Assembly (NCBI RefSeq): GCF_018991925.1
Contig: NW_024724368.1
Span: 4,746,561-4,810,560, forward strand
From: Homarus americanus
Lineage: Eukaryota > Arthropoda > Malacostraca > Decapoda > Nephropidae
Direction of reading: 5' to 3'
Length of the DNA: 64,000 nucleotides
Shown here: piece by piece, positions 35,101 through 48,802 of the stretch
How the letters are laid out: the number at the start of each line of letters is the position of its first letter
Numbering within the stretch: the first letter of the stretch is position 1
The notes under the pieces: model-generated
What the model was told of the DNA's origin: nothing
Seen by the model: only the letters and a program-made list of their open reading frames with translations
Database searches by the model: none
Position numbers and translations under genes: made by a program

Positions 35101-35740
35101 TAAATAATGGGCATTTCTTGACATTAGTAAAATTTAATTTAATTTTAATGTTAAACGAGAATACGCTCTTGGAATACCAATTTTAGTGAACTTAGTTTTG
35201 CGTATCATTTGTGAATGACTGACGTATCGCTATGAAGGGTATTGCCTTCCTCAAGATATAAACACATTTATTACTGGAACCATCCAGCATCATGGGCCTA
35301 CCCTGTAACAAATAAAAGTCATTTCTCAGTAAAAATCCTCAGGATTATCGCCTTTGTTGCTCACAGGTGGGAATGCCACTTGTGGCTTAGTGATGTGAGT
35401 GAAGAGTTGAGTTTTTACAAGTAGCTCTCCTGCTCGCCAGGCACAGGGAATTCCCCCTGCCAGGCTTTACAAATGTCAAGGTTTGGAGAGTGCAGCAGAA
35501 ATAAAAAAAAAGTCTCAGTACGGGATGTTACGCGTTCCCTGGTAGGGTGGGGGGGGTCTGTGTGTCTCAGGATGGTGGTGCAAGGTTTGGTTATAGTTCA
35601 AGAGAAGACCTGTTTCTAGCGACCCAAGACGGAGGAGTCAGTGTGGGCTGAGAGAAGGGTTGGGTATAAGAAAAGGAATCCGAATGGATAGGATAGAGTG
35701 GAAAGATTGGCCATCAGTGGCAGGTGGCAAGGCGGAGGTT
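32110..35740. other. AT-rich intergenic DNA
   Basis: Holds a short AGG tract at about 32371-32388 and a GC-rich patch at 33,090-33,360 with a pyrimidine-rich stretch ending CTCGCAG at about 33180. No exon could be fixed. Nothing else was recognised. Confidence 0.5.
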
Positions 35741-35744
35741 ACAA

Positions 35745-37262
35745 ATATTTTTTTTTATTATTTATAAATTTTACAATTTACATATACTGTATACATAAAT
35801 ATTACATATTAACATATTTGTAAGTGAAATACTTGCATGACTTTTCTTTTAAAATACACTTGATCATCAATTTATTATAACATATCCTGCCTTTAATAAA
35901 GGCTATAGTCTCCTTAACATTATAATTTTCTTTCCTACTTAACCACATACAGTAAATGTAATCTGACATTAGCATGATCATTGTATTCTTATCCTTATTA
36001 TCACTACAGTTAATATTAAACATTAAGAAATGCAGAAATAATTTGCTATTGACATTGCAGACTGTATTCAGGAGATTTTTAAACCATTTAATTATCTTTG
36101 TTATGGAAACAGAAGTAAAATAGATGTAATGGATATTCTACTTCACCACATCTTACATGAATATACCTATATATGAAGCCTCTGGTGAGGATCCATATAT
36201 ATATACAAGTAATATTTTCCCAAATAAAAGGCCATTTAAACAGCGGATACTTTTCTTCAACTGCAGGTTTTGTCCATATCATTAACATATTGTATACATC
36301 TTTATTCTTAACATTTGGAAAGTTATGATGCCTTGCTAACCTTCTTAAGGTATTGATCGCAATACTATAATAAGGTGGAGACAAGTAGGAAACATTATCC
36401 GTAGGTTTCATTTCTAATAGTTAGTTGGTCCTTATACTTGTATAATATGGAGTTAAGGATTTCCTCTTTTCATGTTCTGAAGCAATTTCTATGAAAGTTG
36501 TACATAATATAGCAGCTGCTTTACAAAACACATTAACTACACCAATACCACCTTGTTTGACAGGTAAATACAAAGTTTATCTTTTAATTGGCTGGTACAT
36601 ACCACTCCATATGTATTTAAAAATACATGATTCAATTTTCTGCGAGTACATTTTATTTAATGGAAATGTATGGGATAGGTACCATACCTTGGACAAAACT
36701 TTTGAGTTCACAATACAGTAATTGCTTTTTGGTACAAGGATAATTTTCTGTTTGATAAACAATGCTGGTATTTTCCAAGATTTTGTTCCAATTCATATTA
36801 ACAGTGTGTTCGTAATCTTCATAATATATAGTGCCTAAAGTTCTGGAATATTCTGCTGATCTCATCCACAGCACAGGCCATAAATCTCTCTTCTTCCACT
36901 CACCCAAGCCCATAATACTTGTTTTATCTTTGTTTAGTATAACACCTGTTGTTTCCTCAAACCTTTCTATTTCTCTGCTAACCTCAATTATGAACTGGTG
37001 TGTGACAACAAAGACTGTAGAATCATCAGCATATCCCAGTATGGGAATTTTTGTTGTTTGGTAACTGTGGGGAAATTATTCTGGCATTGCTGTTTACTGA
37101 TAAATAAAAAGGTTCTTGGAAAAATATATAGAGAATCATAGAAAGAGGACATCCTTGTCTTACTGATCTTTCAACCCTGAATGACTTACTTTGTATGCCG
37201 TTAACCAAAACCTTACTCTCACAATTTCCATACAACATTTTAGTCCAGTTTGTTGATTTGTC
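35745..37262 (-). mobile_element. 5'-truncated L1/Tx1-like non-LTR retrotransposon
   Basis: The minus-strand sequence begins inside the RT palm and runs to the protein C-terminus, ending in an A-rich stretch at about 35,745-35,757. This is the normal 5'-truncated LINE structure. Details of the frames are given under the pseudogene entry. Confidence 0.85.
35802..37262 (-). pseudogene. reverse transcriptase pseudogene (L1/Tx1-like), multiple frameshifts
   Basis: Reading down the minus strand: NWTKMLYGN and FRVERSVRQGCPLSMILY (37,262-37,026), then a frameshift into ILGYADDSTVFVVTHQFIIE at about 37,040 with the catalytic YADD box, continuing to 36,653. Another frame takes over with KIESCIFKYIWSGMYQPIKR (to 36,577), then LPVKQGGIGVVNVFCKAAAI and NTLRRLARHHNFPNVKNKDV (about 36,560-36,088), and finally MSDYIYCMWLSRKENYN...FTYKYVNM (to 35,802). 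The motif order palm, YADD, thumb, C-terminal domain is collinear with L1/Tx1-clade ORF2 proteins (family knowledge). At least three frameshifts and a stop after SIRTN near 36,425 inactivate it. Endonuclease and ORF1 are missing. Confidence 0.88.
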
Positions 37263-37264
37263 TT

Positions 37265-37812
37265 CAGATTGGTTATGTTAAATTAGCGTTACAGTGGTTG
37301 ATTTTGAGAAAAAATAAGCTGGGGTGTCTAATCTTTACGTGATCCGAATAAAGAAACATTTCTCATGTCAAATAAAACTTACTGTCGCCACAATACGAAC
37401 AATCACAGTTATACAGAGCCGAGCCAAAAATTCACTTTACACACACAAATATTCTTACTTATACCAAATGAAGAACCGCATTTCGTTAATAAAATAAAAA
37501 CTTAAACAGGGTAAAACATTTGCCTTTTTTATCAGCACAAGTTATATTTTAGAGGAAACAACACGTCCATGCACTTCTTAGTGCAAACAATTCTTCTAGT
37601 TACCCTTTTTAGAGCAAATAACACCTCTAGCTACTTTTTTCAGAACCGAGTAGATATATTTTCCGAGCAAGCATCTATAGTAACCCTTACAAATAACACA
37701 AAACGTCAAACTATTTTTCAGTCAAGCGAGTGTTGCTAAAGCATAACATTAATAAAAAAAAATAATTCTGAAGGACACCTTCTGGCGTTATCCCGAGATC
37801 ATAATAACCACA
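37265..37812. other. intergenic DNA, nothing recognised
   Basis: AT-rich sequence between the RT pseudogene and the satellite. Confidence 0.6.
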
Positions 37813-37826
37813 CATGTTCATTAATA

Positions 37827-38935
37827 CTGTACTACTACTGTACTGTTCTACTACTGTACTGTACTACTACTGTACTGTTCTACTACTGTACTGTTCTACT
37901 ACTGTACTGTTCTACTACTGTACTGTACTACTACTGTACTGTACTACTACTGTACTGTTCTACTACTGTACTGTTCTACTACTGTACTGTTCTACTACTG
38001 TACTGTACTACTACTGTACTGTTCTACTACTGTACTGTACTACTACTGTACTGTACTACTACTGTACTGTACTACTACTGTACTGTTCTACTACTGTTCT
38101 GTTCTACTACTGTACTGTACTACTACTGTACTGCTGTACTACTACTGTACTGTACTACTGTACTGTACTACTGTACTCTACTACTGTACTGTACTGTACT
38201 ACTGTACTGTACTACTACTACTGTACTGTACTACTACTGTACTGTACTACTACTGTACTGTACTACTACTGTACTGTACTACTACTGTTCTACTACTGTA
38301 CTGTACTACTGTACTGTACTGTACTACTACTGTACTGTTCTACTACTGTACTGTTCTACTACTGTACTGTTCTACTACTGTACTGTACTACTACTGTACT
38401 GTACTACTACTGTACTGTTCTACTACTGTACTGTACTACTACTGTACTGTACTACTACTGTACTGTACTACTACTGTACTGTTCTACTACTGTACTGTTC
38501 TACTACTGTTCTACTGTTCTACTACTGTACTCTGTTCTACTACTGTTCTGTTCTACTACTGTACTGTACTACTACTGTACTGTACTACTACTGTACTGTT
38601 CTACTACTGTACTGTACTACTACTGTACTGCACTACTACTGTACTGTACTACTACTGTACTTTTCTACTACTTTACTACTACTGTACTGTACTGTACTAC
38701 TACAGTACTGTACTACTACTGTGCTGTACTACTACTGTACTGCACTACTACTGTACTGCACTACTACTGTACTGCACTACTACTGTACTGTACTGTACTA
38801 CTACTGTACTGTACTGCTACTGTACTGTACTGTACTACACTACTACTGTACTGTACTACTACTGTACTGTACTACTACTGTACTGCTACTGTACTGTACT
38901 GTGCTACTACTGTACTGCACTATTGTGCTGCACCA
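37827..38935. repeat. 1.1-kb satellite of a 16-bp unit
   Basis: Tandem CTACTACTGTACTGT(A/T) with occasional 13-bp and 11-bp variants, about 70 units. The 16-bp unit contains no stop in any of the three plus-strand frames, so it yields a long Tyr/Cys/Leu/Thr/Val frame of 386 codons with a 16-residue period. This is a repeat artefact, not a gene. Its GTACTGT core is the same word that is dispersed throughout the window. Confidence 0.97.
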
Positions 38936-39387
38936 GGAGAAGCGAAAACAAACCATCAGGACAGTGAGAGGTAATTCCCCTACGTCCACTTCACCTTGTA
39001 GCCGCAGGTTCCATGGCCAGACAAGAGGACTCACGGACATTATTATGAATGTCGGACTGCTGCCGTGAATGTTAAATGTTGCTGATCCCGACTCGTGATC
39101 TTTGAGAAATGGGTTGAAGTGACGCCAATAAAAACTTCGGTTATGGTGCTACAGCTGCTGTAATTATCTGGATTTTGGAGTCATCACGTAGGTTCTTTTG
39201 TCTAGTGTGTGTGTGTGTGGGGGGGTTTGGGGGAGGGGGTCATTTGCACTCTCTGAAGGTCTTATTTATATTATACTCGAGGGACCTTCAAACACAGCTT
39301 CAGTAATGTTTGTCAATGCTTTCGTTACCATGGTGCTTCCGACGTTTAGTGTCGTCCTTGAAATATAGTTTTGTTTTGGTAAGGTTT

Positions 39388-39419
<32 letters not shown>

Positions 39420-39433
39420 ACACACACACACAT
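39388..39433. repeat. (CA)n microsatellite
   Basis: About 22 CA units with one TA interruption. Confidence 0.97.
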
Positions 39434-40942
39434 ACTACTGGAATATTTAGCGTCGCTGTCAATCATTATTATCATTACAGTCATCAACAAATGCAACAAG
39501 TGTACATCAATCATCATCATAACTCACGGTCATTGTTATATCTTCTCAAATAATTTACAACTCATTATCATCAAAGTCATCGCCTCCAGCATCTCCCAGA
39601 CAATTATCTGCTGCATCATTATCGTTAATCATAATTACCAGCTTCACTACTTGATATTAAGGTTCTCTTTCAAGGACATTTAGTACAAACTGGTACAACA
39701 CTATACAGTAATCATTCCCCGTAGGCAGCTTGTCTCTGAAAGATCTACACACATTGTCGTGGGCAGGTCTGTATTACAACTACAACACTGTCCTAACTCG
39801 CTCGCGTGTGAAGTCTCCCACAAGTGAGGGCAATGTTACTGCTGTTATAATACAAACACTCTCGTGATCTCTGCGACAATTTGTGAGGTAGTTTACATTA
39901 TATATATATTTTTTTGTTTGAGGAACCCTTAATTATGGCGGGAGATATAAATACTATACCAAACTGTACAGTAATACCTGTGTCATCTTTACTATTGACA
40001 GCGTGACACCAGGACGGATATGATTAAGTTCTTTTATATTAGAATTAAGTCTTTTCTGTTAACTGTGAACACCAGTCGATAGACTTACACAGGGGACAGG
40101 AGTGAGCTATTCTTCTTTAGTACAGAAATAAGGAATCCTTGTGTGGGAAGAAAAGTTGGATGCTACTTTCTCACTTTATTTCTCTAAGTATAATGATTTT
40201 TCTTTCTTTAAGTTTATTTATTTATGCTGTATTCTGATACTGTTATTGGTGATGGTTTTAGTTGATCGTTAATAATGTACGGAATACTGTACTGCAGAAT
40301 ACTGTAAGTGTCTCGCCGATGGCCCCATCAGTCAACGATATACTGTACAGTCGACTAGTTACTCAGGACTTGGTTAAACCAACAGTTGCCTTAAGACAAG
40401 AAGGATGTGAGGCAGGATCTCCTTCCCGTTAAGTTCTGCCCTTTTGATTTAAATACTGATAATTATAGCAAGACTTGGTTTCATACTGTAATCTTGTTTT
40501 CTTTGCTGTCTCACTACGATATAAAAGGTCGGACGATTTACCTTAAGGGGATTTCCTTCTGCCGTTAGACAGTATCCAAGGATAATGTTCTCACGACCCC
40601 CCCCCCTCCCCCCACCCTTTTATTTTCATTTTCTTTTGTGTTTCGACATTGATAAATGATGAGTGCGAAGGTTCATGTGGTGTCTGATGCGTGAATTGAA
40701 ACTAATTGTTTTTGGTGGAGTAACCATTTGTTGCAGTGAAACATCTGCTCAACAATTGTTATTGAGGTAATTATATTTCAAACTACATTTTGCCGTTATG
40801 TAGTTGGTATGTTAAACACTTGCAAACAAGAGCCACTTAACTTAGTCTTAAATTGTAATGAATTAAAGTTGATTACGTTTGTTTGTCTTGTCTGCCTCCA
40901 AGCCGTCACCTAATTAAAATATAACGATGGTCTTGTAACTTA

Positions 40943-41042
<100 letters not shown>

Positions 41043-43678
41043 TATTTTTTGTATATGAATTCTTTGAACTCTCTGATCCAAAACTTGATAATTGTTTAGG
41101 ATGAATGAAAATGACAGAGACTTAAGGAAAACATTATAATATTTCCAGGATGAGTAAGAACGCCTTAACTAACCTTAAGTCTGTTTTTTTCACGATGGGT
41201 GCTATACCCTACCATGATAACTGTTTTATGTTCTTCAGTCACTAAGTTCTTTAAGCCTGTACAGTCAGGGTCAAAACTGCACTCCTTCCCAAAAATGAAG
41301 CAGCATCGACCCCAAAATATAAGACAAGTTGTACAATACACCAAGTCATTTCAAACACTCGATACAAATAAAGTTAAAGTAAATTGTAATCTATAATTGC
41401 TCTGTTCTCCGGCGATTGGTACTTAATAATAATAATAATAATACGTGATCTCGGGGACTGGGCACGAGGAAGGACCGCGTGTTATGATGTCAGACTGATT
41501 CAAATTTCATGAATTCTTGTTTAATTTGTTGGAGTAAATTATTTTTATCCACACCTTTTCCTAATATATGGATTCTAAATTAACTGATCAAATGTGTTAC
41601 TGTTTTAAGTTATATATAAAGCTATTTACTTAACGACCAGAAGGTAGGACCATTTTATGTTTTCGCCCCAAATTAATTTTTAAGTTTCTTTTTGGTAACT
41701 TGTTCTTTAGTTTGTATAAAATAATAAATCAAAACGAAAATAAATATAGTTGCAAGAAAAAAAGTCTTATTGCAATGTGTGTAGAATACTTGTCTAAAGT
41801 GGAAATTGTTTATCGTTATAAGCAACGGTGGGAGATTTGAGGTTTTTGTGGACATATAATTAAAGATATCAACAACATTTAATAAGAGAAGCTGGTTTTA
41901 ATTGCAAGGGAGAATGAGCCAACTGTGGAACTTTCTAGAAATACATGAACGTGATATTACATTTCATGAACGTTAAATATTTTCTGTAGACTATTGTCGT
42001 TTTAATGTTTGTTTTTATAAACTAACTACCGGTTACCATTTTTTTATGAAGGCCAGCGTCCACATTATGCATGCATGCCAACGTCGTAGTTACATTATTT
42101 TCTTATTAGTCTTATAAATTCGAGACATAGTTTAGATGCATGGATGTATCATTTCCTGGTTCTACTCTACCTGTAGTAAAAACATATCTGGTCAAAACTA
42201 AAGGGGTTGGACCACCAAAGGGCACCTGTCTCACTCCCCACCTCACAGTACTGATACGGATAATGTTTGTTTTAATGCAGAATTTATGGCAATAAGTCAT
42301 ATACGCACTGTATGGTGAAATTTGTCGTGCTTCATGTGAGACGAGGATCATAAATACTTGTATACTTGTTCATAGTTTACAGTAAAAGTTTATATAGAAT
42401 TTTGTCTGGATGCTGACTAATGACACACCTTGTCTACAGTGTCATAATAACCTTCATCATGTTAGGGCTACGTCGCGCGTGTTGTCAATATTGAGTCACC
42501 TCGGTGCTGTACTGTACAAGGGCCAGTTGTCGATCATACCGGGTTGTGATCAATGGTTGATTGGATCGGAATCTAAAATCGAATTGTTGTTCTTGCTATA
42601 ATTTTTTTTCTTTCATGTTTATTTGTACTTTTTATGTTGATTATAGTCAGTGTCGCTAAATAGTCATAAAAAACATCCACGTTTCCACCTCAAATTTTAA
42701 AGAAATTAAATCTATGGGAGAGACAATTAATGCTTTTTTTATAACAAGGATTTTTATATTCAGTATTACAAATTTTCATGTAAATCAGGTTGTTAGTTGA
42801 AGTCTCTCTTAAGGTAAACTATATTTATACAGTCTTATTAATTGTCTAGCTTATAATCTTAGAGACTATTTAGTGTATATATTGAGTTACCTTTCTCCGG
42901 AGAGATGTCTAATATCTTGTACAGTATTGTTGTCTAGGGCAGTTACTGACCTAGAATACACGTTTTAAGATCATTAATTGTTGAAGTGCAGTAATTCATT
43001 ATAAAAAACAGAGTTACCAGACTCTTAAAATTCTTACAGTAGAATTGGCGAGAAACATGATGAGAATCGTCTTAAGATTCCCAACCTACAGGAAAACTGG
43101 TGCGGGGTGTGGCTGACCACTCTCAGGTAGGCTACGTACCGTACTCACCTGCATCAATCCACCCGAGAAGATCTTTGTCATGGGGATAAATATTTTTTAT
43201 AATTGCATTTAATGTTCTGAATCTTTAAGAAAAAATCTTCGATGACAATTAGATACGAGAGACGCGTTTTGCTTCTCCCGTACAAGTACTAAAACACATT
43301 AAGAGAGCAGGTTAGGTGACTGGCATCATGGTGTAACAACTTCTGGTATGAAATGTATCTTACCCATTTTAGTATAGTGCTGCACTGTTTGACACATTAT
43401 TAGAACTTAGTTGGGTCTTATCACATCTAAGATTAGTTAAACAACTATTGAGTGGTACAAAGTTGTACTGGCACCGAGGTATGAATTACCCGCGGAGGCT
43501 AAGCGTGACGCATTCTGATTCTTAATAAAACGTATTATTATTTAGTATTTAAAGGAGCCTTTAATGTTCCGTATATATAATGGAAGTAAAATCTTTTGCT
43601 GATATATAAAGAGAATCACGATTCTCTTGTATCAAAGCGACCCTTAGTGAACAGATCGGAGTCTACAGTAACAGTGAG

Positions 43679-43733
43679 CGGACGTTTGGGCCACGGTTAG
43701 GCTAAGTTAGGTCCTAACCTGTGCCCCAAACGT
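43679..43733. repeat. hairpin-forming inverted repeat
   Basis: GGACGTTTGGG with CAC and GGTTAGG on the left is mirrored by CCTAACC, GTG and CCCCAAACGTCC on the right, giving about 20 paired bases with few mismatches. The loop contains another GTTAGG word. Confidence 0.75.
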
Positions 43734-44107
43734 CCTACACTCCTCTTAGCAGCACAGGGCCCAGTTTTTGTTTCAGTCACGCCATGTTACCCATTCACGC
43801 CCTGTTGACACACGTGCGGAGACTCATCCTTACGTAAACCGTAAACACCGTCCTCACTGGAGTCGATCATCGGGTGTTATTAACCACTTCTTTTACCATG
43901 AAGCAGGTTGTAAGGATACACTTAATAGCGATTTATATGATATATTACAGAAGTTCACTCGGTTATTACAGTAACTGAGGCGTATGGTGGGAATTACAAG
44001 TCAAACACTATCTGAGAAATCCCAGTATTTTGATGTTGCATTTAAACTGACGGTATACAGTATTTTTCGTTTTACTGTAGGTAGCTCAGTGTGGCTGGCT
44101 CGTGAGG

Positions 44108-44131
44108 TGCGCGCGCGTGTGTGTGTGTGTG
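44108..44131. repeat. (GC)n(GT)n microsatellite
   Basis: Short GCGCGCG run followed by GT repeats. Confidence 0.9.
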
Positions 44132-44227
44132 CTGACAGAGGCCAGATAGTGTCAGCTTTACATTAATCAGGAACTTCACCAGCATTGTTATAGTGGTTAA
44201 TAAGATGTGTTGCTCTTTTTAAGAAGG

Positions 44228-44229
<2 letters not shown>

Positions 44230-44272
<43 letters not shown>
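44230..44272. repeat. (GT)n microsatellite
   Basis: About 21 GT units. Confidence 0.97.
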
Positions 44273-44275
<3 letters not shown>

Positions 44276-45787
44276 CAATCATGTCAACATCTCATCAAAC
44301 AAGAAGCAGAAATTAGCACTGGAATAAAATAATAATTGCAATACATTGTTTCTAAAAACTTTCAACGTCATCTAACCTGCTAAAACCTAAATTCCCCAAA
44401 TTCCGTTTATAAGAACATGTGAGAGAGCATTAACACTCACTTGCGCTGTGACAAAGAGCAGGCGACAGTAATGTTGTCATTTGGAAATTGTAATTAGTTT
44501 CGTCCCCTCATCCTCAGTGAGGCTCGTATAACAATGTCCCCTTTACCGCTAGTGGCCTCACACAAGTTGCTAATTATCAACAGCGGAATGGCTGGAAAAA
44601 AAAAAACCCAGCGAGAATCACTTTAAGTATCTGACAAACCTACCAGACCACTCCATAACCTTGAGATACGGGGAGGCTGGTGAGGCGGGTAATGGCTGTG
44701 CACGAAATGGGAAGGCTGATGGTGGTGAGCGGGTTAGGCAAAGCGCAGGTTGTGATCAAGGGGACGGACTTGAACCGTAGAACCGAACGTTTTAATACGT
44801 TCGCAGAAAAAGACACTTGCAATTACTGTGATCCATAATCAAGTTAGGTTTCCTCAGACACATTTGTACACTGTACTTAACGTAGTTGTATGTTGACGGA
44901 TAGGCTTGAGAGGGGATGCAGTTCCATACATGAGAAATGCGAGAATAAAGACGGAAAATATTGATAATTTTAAACCTAGCTACAACTTATTTAATATACT
45001 TGTATTATAAGCTTACATCAATGCTCCGGAGAAGACTGTCAGCACTTGGGTAAAACCTCTCCCTCATATGTAGCCTAAAACCCATATTACATAAGTGCGT
45101 AGAAAACAGAGACAATTCAGGCCTCTAATGCTAAGGCAGTTGTTCTACCAGTCTCAGATTGTAAAGGTCACAATGCCATAGTGTAAAGGTCATAGTGTGT
45201 GACGGCGAGGCAGGTTGGTGTCGCTCACAAAGGAATAGCCTATTTTTATCTTCGTTTTCGTTACTGTTGAAACTGTGAAAAACTTGTTATTTTCTATCAA
45301 CCAGATTTCTGAAATGCATAGTCAGTCATCTGAATCATCATGCCTAATAATGAACTCTAATTGGCTGTATTTTATACACTAACAACAATTGAAACTCAAA
45401 ATATCAATACAGTAATTTCAGCCCAATGAATTAAACCTTAACTTCTAACCTCGAGTTCAGTGGTAATAATGGAATGGCTTTGTACCTCTAATTATTATTT
45501 TTTAAATTCTCTTGTAATTAACTCAATTTGCGCTCGTTTAATGATCATAATCTAAAACGGTAACCTCGAGTCCTTGTATATATATCAAGTTCCCTTAATT
45601 AGCCTTTTTTTATAAGTTTAAATAGTGTTTTGTTTAGTTAGAGTGTTATCCCAATACAGGGAGAAGTGGTGTTCTGGTTCACCCGTTGAGCGACTTGTTA
45701 AACCGGAATGTCGGTGCAGTATTTCTTTTACACTTTTCTTAGTGAAGACAAGGGACGGTGTTGATATCAACCGGTTATGCACGTGGA

Positions 45788-45799
45788 ATGATGATGATG

Positions 45800-45839
<40 letters not shown>

Positions 45840-45909
45840 TGATAATATCACCATCACTAATATTACTACTACTACTACGTACTATAATAATAATAATAAT
45901 AATAATAAT
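45788..45909. repeat. compound (ATG)n/(ATA)n microsatellite
   Basis: ATG units at 45788-45800, AAT units to 45836, then ATGATA and ACT units, and a second AAT run at 45885-45909. Poly-Asn, poly-Ile and poly-Leu frames here are artefacts. Confidence 0.95.
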
Positions 45910-46762
45910 ATTTGTGATTTTTAGAACCCAAAACCTTTATATCCCTCCTCGGTGATTTACTACAGCAAGTGAACTGACGAAAATACGAGACCAACAGCGT
46001 TGGTTCATCACAAAACTAATCATTGACACCTGATAACGTGAGTCAGACCGTCACATAACGCTACCAGCAAGCAATACCTGCGATAATTTATATATTTAGG
46101 TAGGGTTTTTGATGAATTTCGAGGTCAATAATACTTTCGTTTCTCTGTGATCGTCTTGACGTTGCAATTTAAAGTTATTGTCATTATGCATAAGTTTTAT
46201 TAATTAATCAGGTAAGGTAAAAAAAAATCCAAGAGTTTCATGGGTTGAGGGCGATGTTGTGATTATAAAAGTAAATTATTATGTTCCTTCCCAAGTTGCA
46301 ATCAGAATACAAGGATATAATTGACTGCCACATGATTTTAAGTTATTAGTATTATGAGGCACAAAGCAAAATAACTCCCCGTATTTCTGCTAATCCCTTC
46401 GAATTGTTTCCTGTTGTATGAAAGGAATATTGAGAGTTGTAGGACATTAAAGGTAGCTGGACGGAACGTTTAGCAGGGTTTGGGATGATGTAAATAATAA
46501 TATCAACATAGGAAGGCGGATCTCGTACTGTGCTTCAATAGACTGGTTATTTACGAGGTGTTCCGTCATAAACTCTTGCCAGTGTTCTTTAAACCACTCG
46601 GTAAATTTTTGTATCTTTTGATTTATGGATCGTAAATTTCCCTAGCTGAAGTACTGAGGCAGGGAAAAGCTTATCGACCGGGAGCGGGGCATTATATCCT
46701 CGTAGCCATCTTGTGTCACCGAAAAAGAAAGACATTTACTGAGGTTTTTAACTTCAGTTTTC

Positions 46763-46769
<7 letters not shown>

Positions 46770-46820
<51 letters not shown>
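46770..46820. repeat. (GT)n microsatellite
   Basis: About 25 GT units. Confidence 0.97.
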
Positions 46821-46823
<3 letters not shown>

Positions 46824-47247
46824 GCAAACTTTTCATAGGTGAGATCAGCGATATTGATGAGAGTGATGAGAATGTCATTTTCATCGGTTCAGGTGTCGAT
46901 TCTGTGCAGTCGTGACGCTGATAAAACTGCATGACAGTATTTTGTTAACCTTCTCGGAAACCTAATATACATTTATAGTGTACGAGGAATTAACAAATTG
47001 CCAAAATGATATTTTACTTTTATTTGCATCAAGCATCTTTTAAAACTTCATGACTGAGTGTATGACTGACTCTATCGCTCGTTTTCTCCGTTGACTTCAA
47101 TGTGACAATACAGACGCCTTGATGTCGAGATATCATTACTGTAGTTTATTTTGTTAAACATCGAGAGAAATGAAATCTGGTATCACTTTTTTATTTAGAT
47201 TTAGAAAGATGTAAAAAGAATCTTTAAGTTATGAAAAAAGTCATTCG

Positions 47248-47249
<2 letters not shown>

Positions 47250-47338
<89 letters not shown>
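47250..47338. repeat. (TA)n microsatellite
   Basis: About 44 TA units; a short CA run follows at 47399-47415. Confidence 0.98.
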
Positions 47339-47340
<2 letters not shown>

Positions 47341-47772
47341 GTTAATTATACTTCCTTTTGTGGCGTGGTCTGAGGCTTTCATCAGGACCAAGGTCATCAC
47401 ACACACACACACATACACAGAGTGTTTACTTAGACTTATTCCCTAATATATAATATCTCGTTACTGGGCTGACCTTGTCCTTGTTGTCATTTAACATTAT
47501 AAGAGCGAAGATTGTTCCATAGACGTTACCCAGTCGGTGTTTACTGTCCATATTGTGAATCAACAAAATGTATCTGGCACGGATTAAAAGTGTCCCAGGC
47601 AATAACAAAAATCCCATTAACAATAACACAAGTCATGTAGTTCTCATCTGCCCAGGTAACCTTGCCTCACTTCCAAGTCTAGTTGATATAAATCAGCCGA
47701 TCATCACCCACATGTCGTGAGGGGGTGACTATAGTTAGTTGAACAATTTGACAGGATAAAGTGGCGGTTTGG

Positions 47773-48156
47773 CTACCTAGCAGTGGCGAGCATTGAGCAT
47801 CTTGGAGGTTGGGGCGAGACCTGGAGCTGTTGCAGGCATGAGATCAGCTCCTGCACGTCTTGCCTTGCACGCCCCTGATCAATGTCTCCCCAAAAATGGA
47901 TTGTGCTGGGAAGGGCTGATAGAACCGTCATGTATTGTCTGTCTGGATCCTTCCTAAATTTATAGACTGTGCCAAAGGAACACACAGTCTTTGAATTTAT
48001 GGTCACACTCAAGTTGTTGCAACAGTATATCCGGCTGGAGTCCCTCTCATCTATATACTGTTCAAGCTTCCATCAATTAAGCAGGATGTCATCTTTTATT
48101 AACGTGATCGCTTTCCCTCGTAAACAACTGCCCTGTAGTAGTTCCCGCCGAAGAAT
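47773..48156 (-). pseudogene. unidentified protein-like segment with one in-frame stop
   Basis: One minus-strand frame is open from just after a TAA at 48,159-48,157 to about 47,773 (128 codons), interrupted only by a TGA at 48,075-48,073. It includes GKAITLIKDDILLN before the stop, then WKLEQYIDERDSSRIYCCNN and DPDRQYMTVLSALPSTIHFW, and DVQELISCLQQLQVSPQPP near the end. The composition and length point to a real former coding region, either a pseudogene or an exon carrying a sequencing error. I do not recognise the family, and splice sites were not fixed. Confidence 0.4.
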
Positions 48157-48716
48157 TTAGGAGGTATGGTAAGACTCAGAAACAGATAGACTTTGTAGAC
48201 CAGTAACTGATATTCGCACTGGTCTTGACACCTTCATCTTAAAGAGAGACAAATATGAACATTCTAGTCTTAAGGGTTCATCTATAGAGCACATGAAAAG
48301 ATACATAATCAAATAAACAAATCGAACTAAGGCAACTGCATTATCTGTCTCGAGAATGATAAAAACTCGGAGTAGCAAGTGCTGTTTACAGCCTGAACTG
48401 CACGTTGCCACAATCTCAACGTGTGTGTTGATCATTGTGTATCGCACGTTCAGTTAAGTTAATTTGATATTAATGTTCGACTTTACTATAGGATGAAATC
48501 CATTCTGAGAGATAACTTGTTTGTAGCGTCGCAGGAAGACTTGAAGTAACAGCAATCGATAATATACTGCCTGGAGAGGATATGACGAAGGTGACGAGCG
48601 TTAACGTATACAGCAAGGTATCCATGTAAGGATCAGCCTTGAACTTTTACTTAGGAGTGGTTGTAGCTGCTCGTGACTTAACCTATCACTCCTTCATCTC
48701 TATCACAACATTTAAT

Positions 48717-48718
<2 letters not shown>

Positions 48719-48800
<82 letters not shown>
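48719..48800. repeat. (TA)n microsatellite
   Basis: About 41 TA units. Confidence 0.98.

Positions 48801-48802
<2 letters not shown>

Noticed and set aside
37814..38974. 386-codon open frame rich in Tyr, Cys, Leu, Thr and Val
   Set aside because: It is the translation of the 16-bp satellite, whose unit lacks stops in all forward frames; no gene signals.
44767..44777. B-box-like GGTTCAAGTCC on the minus strand
   Set aside because: No A box or tRNA stems upstream; probably chance.
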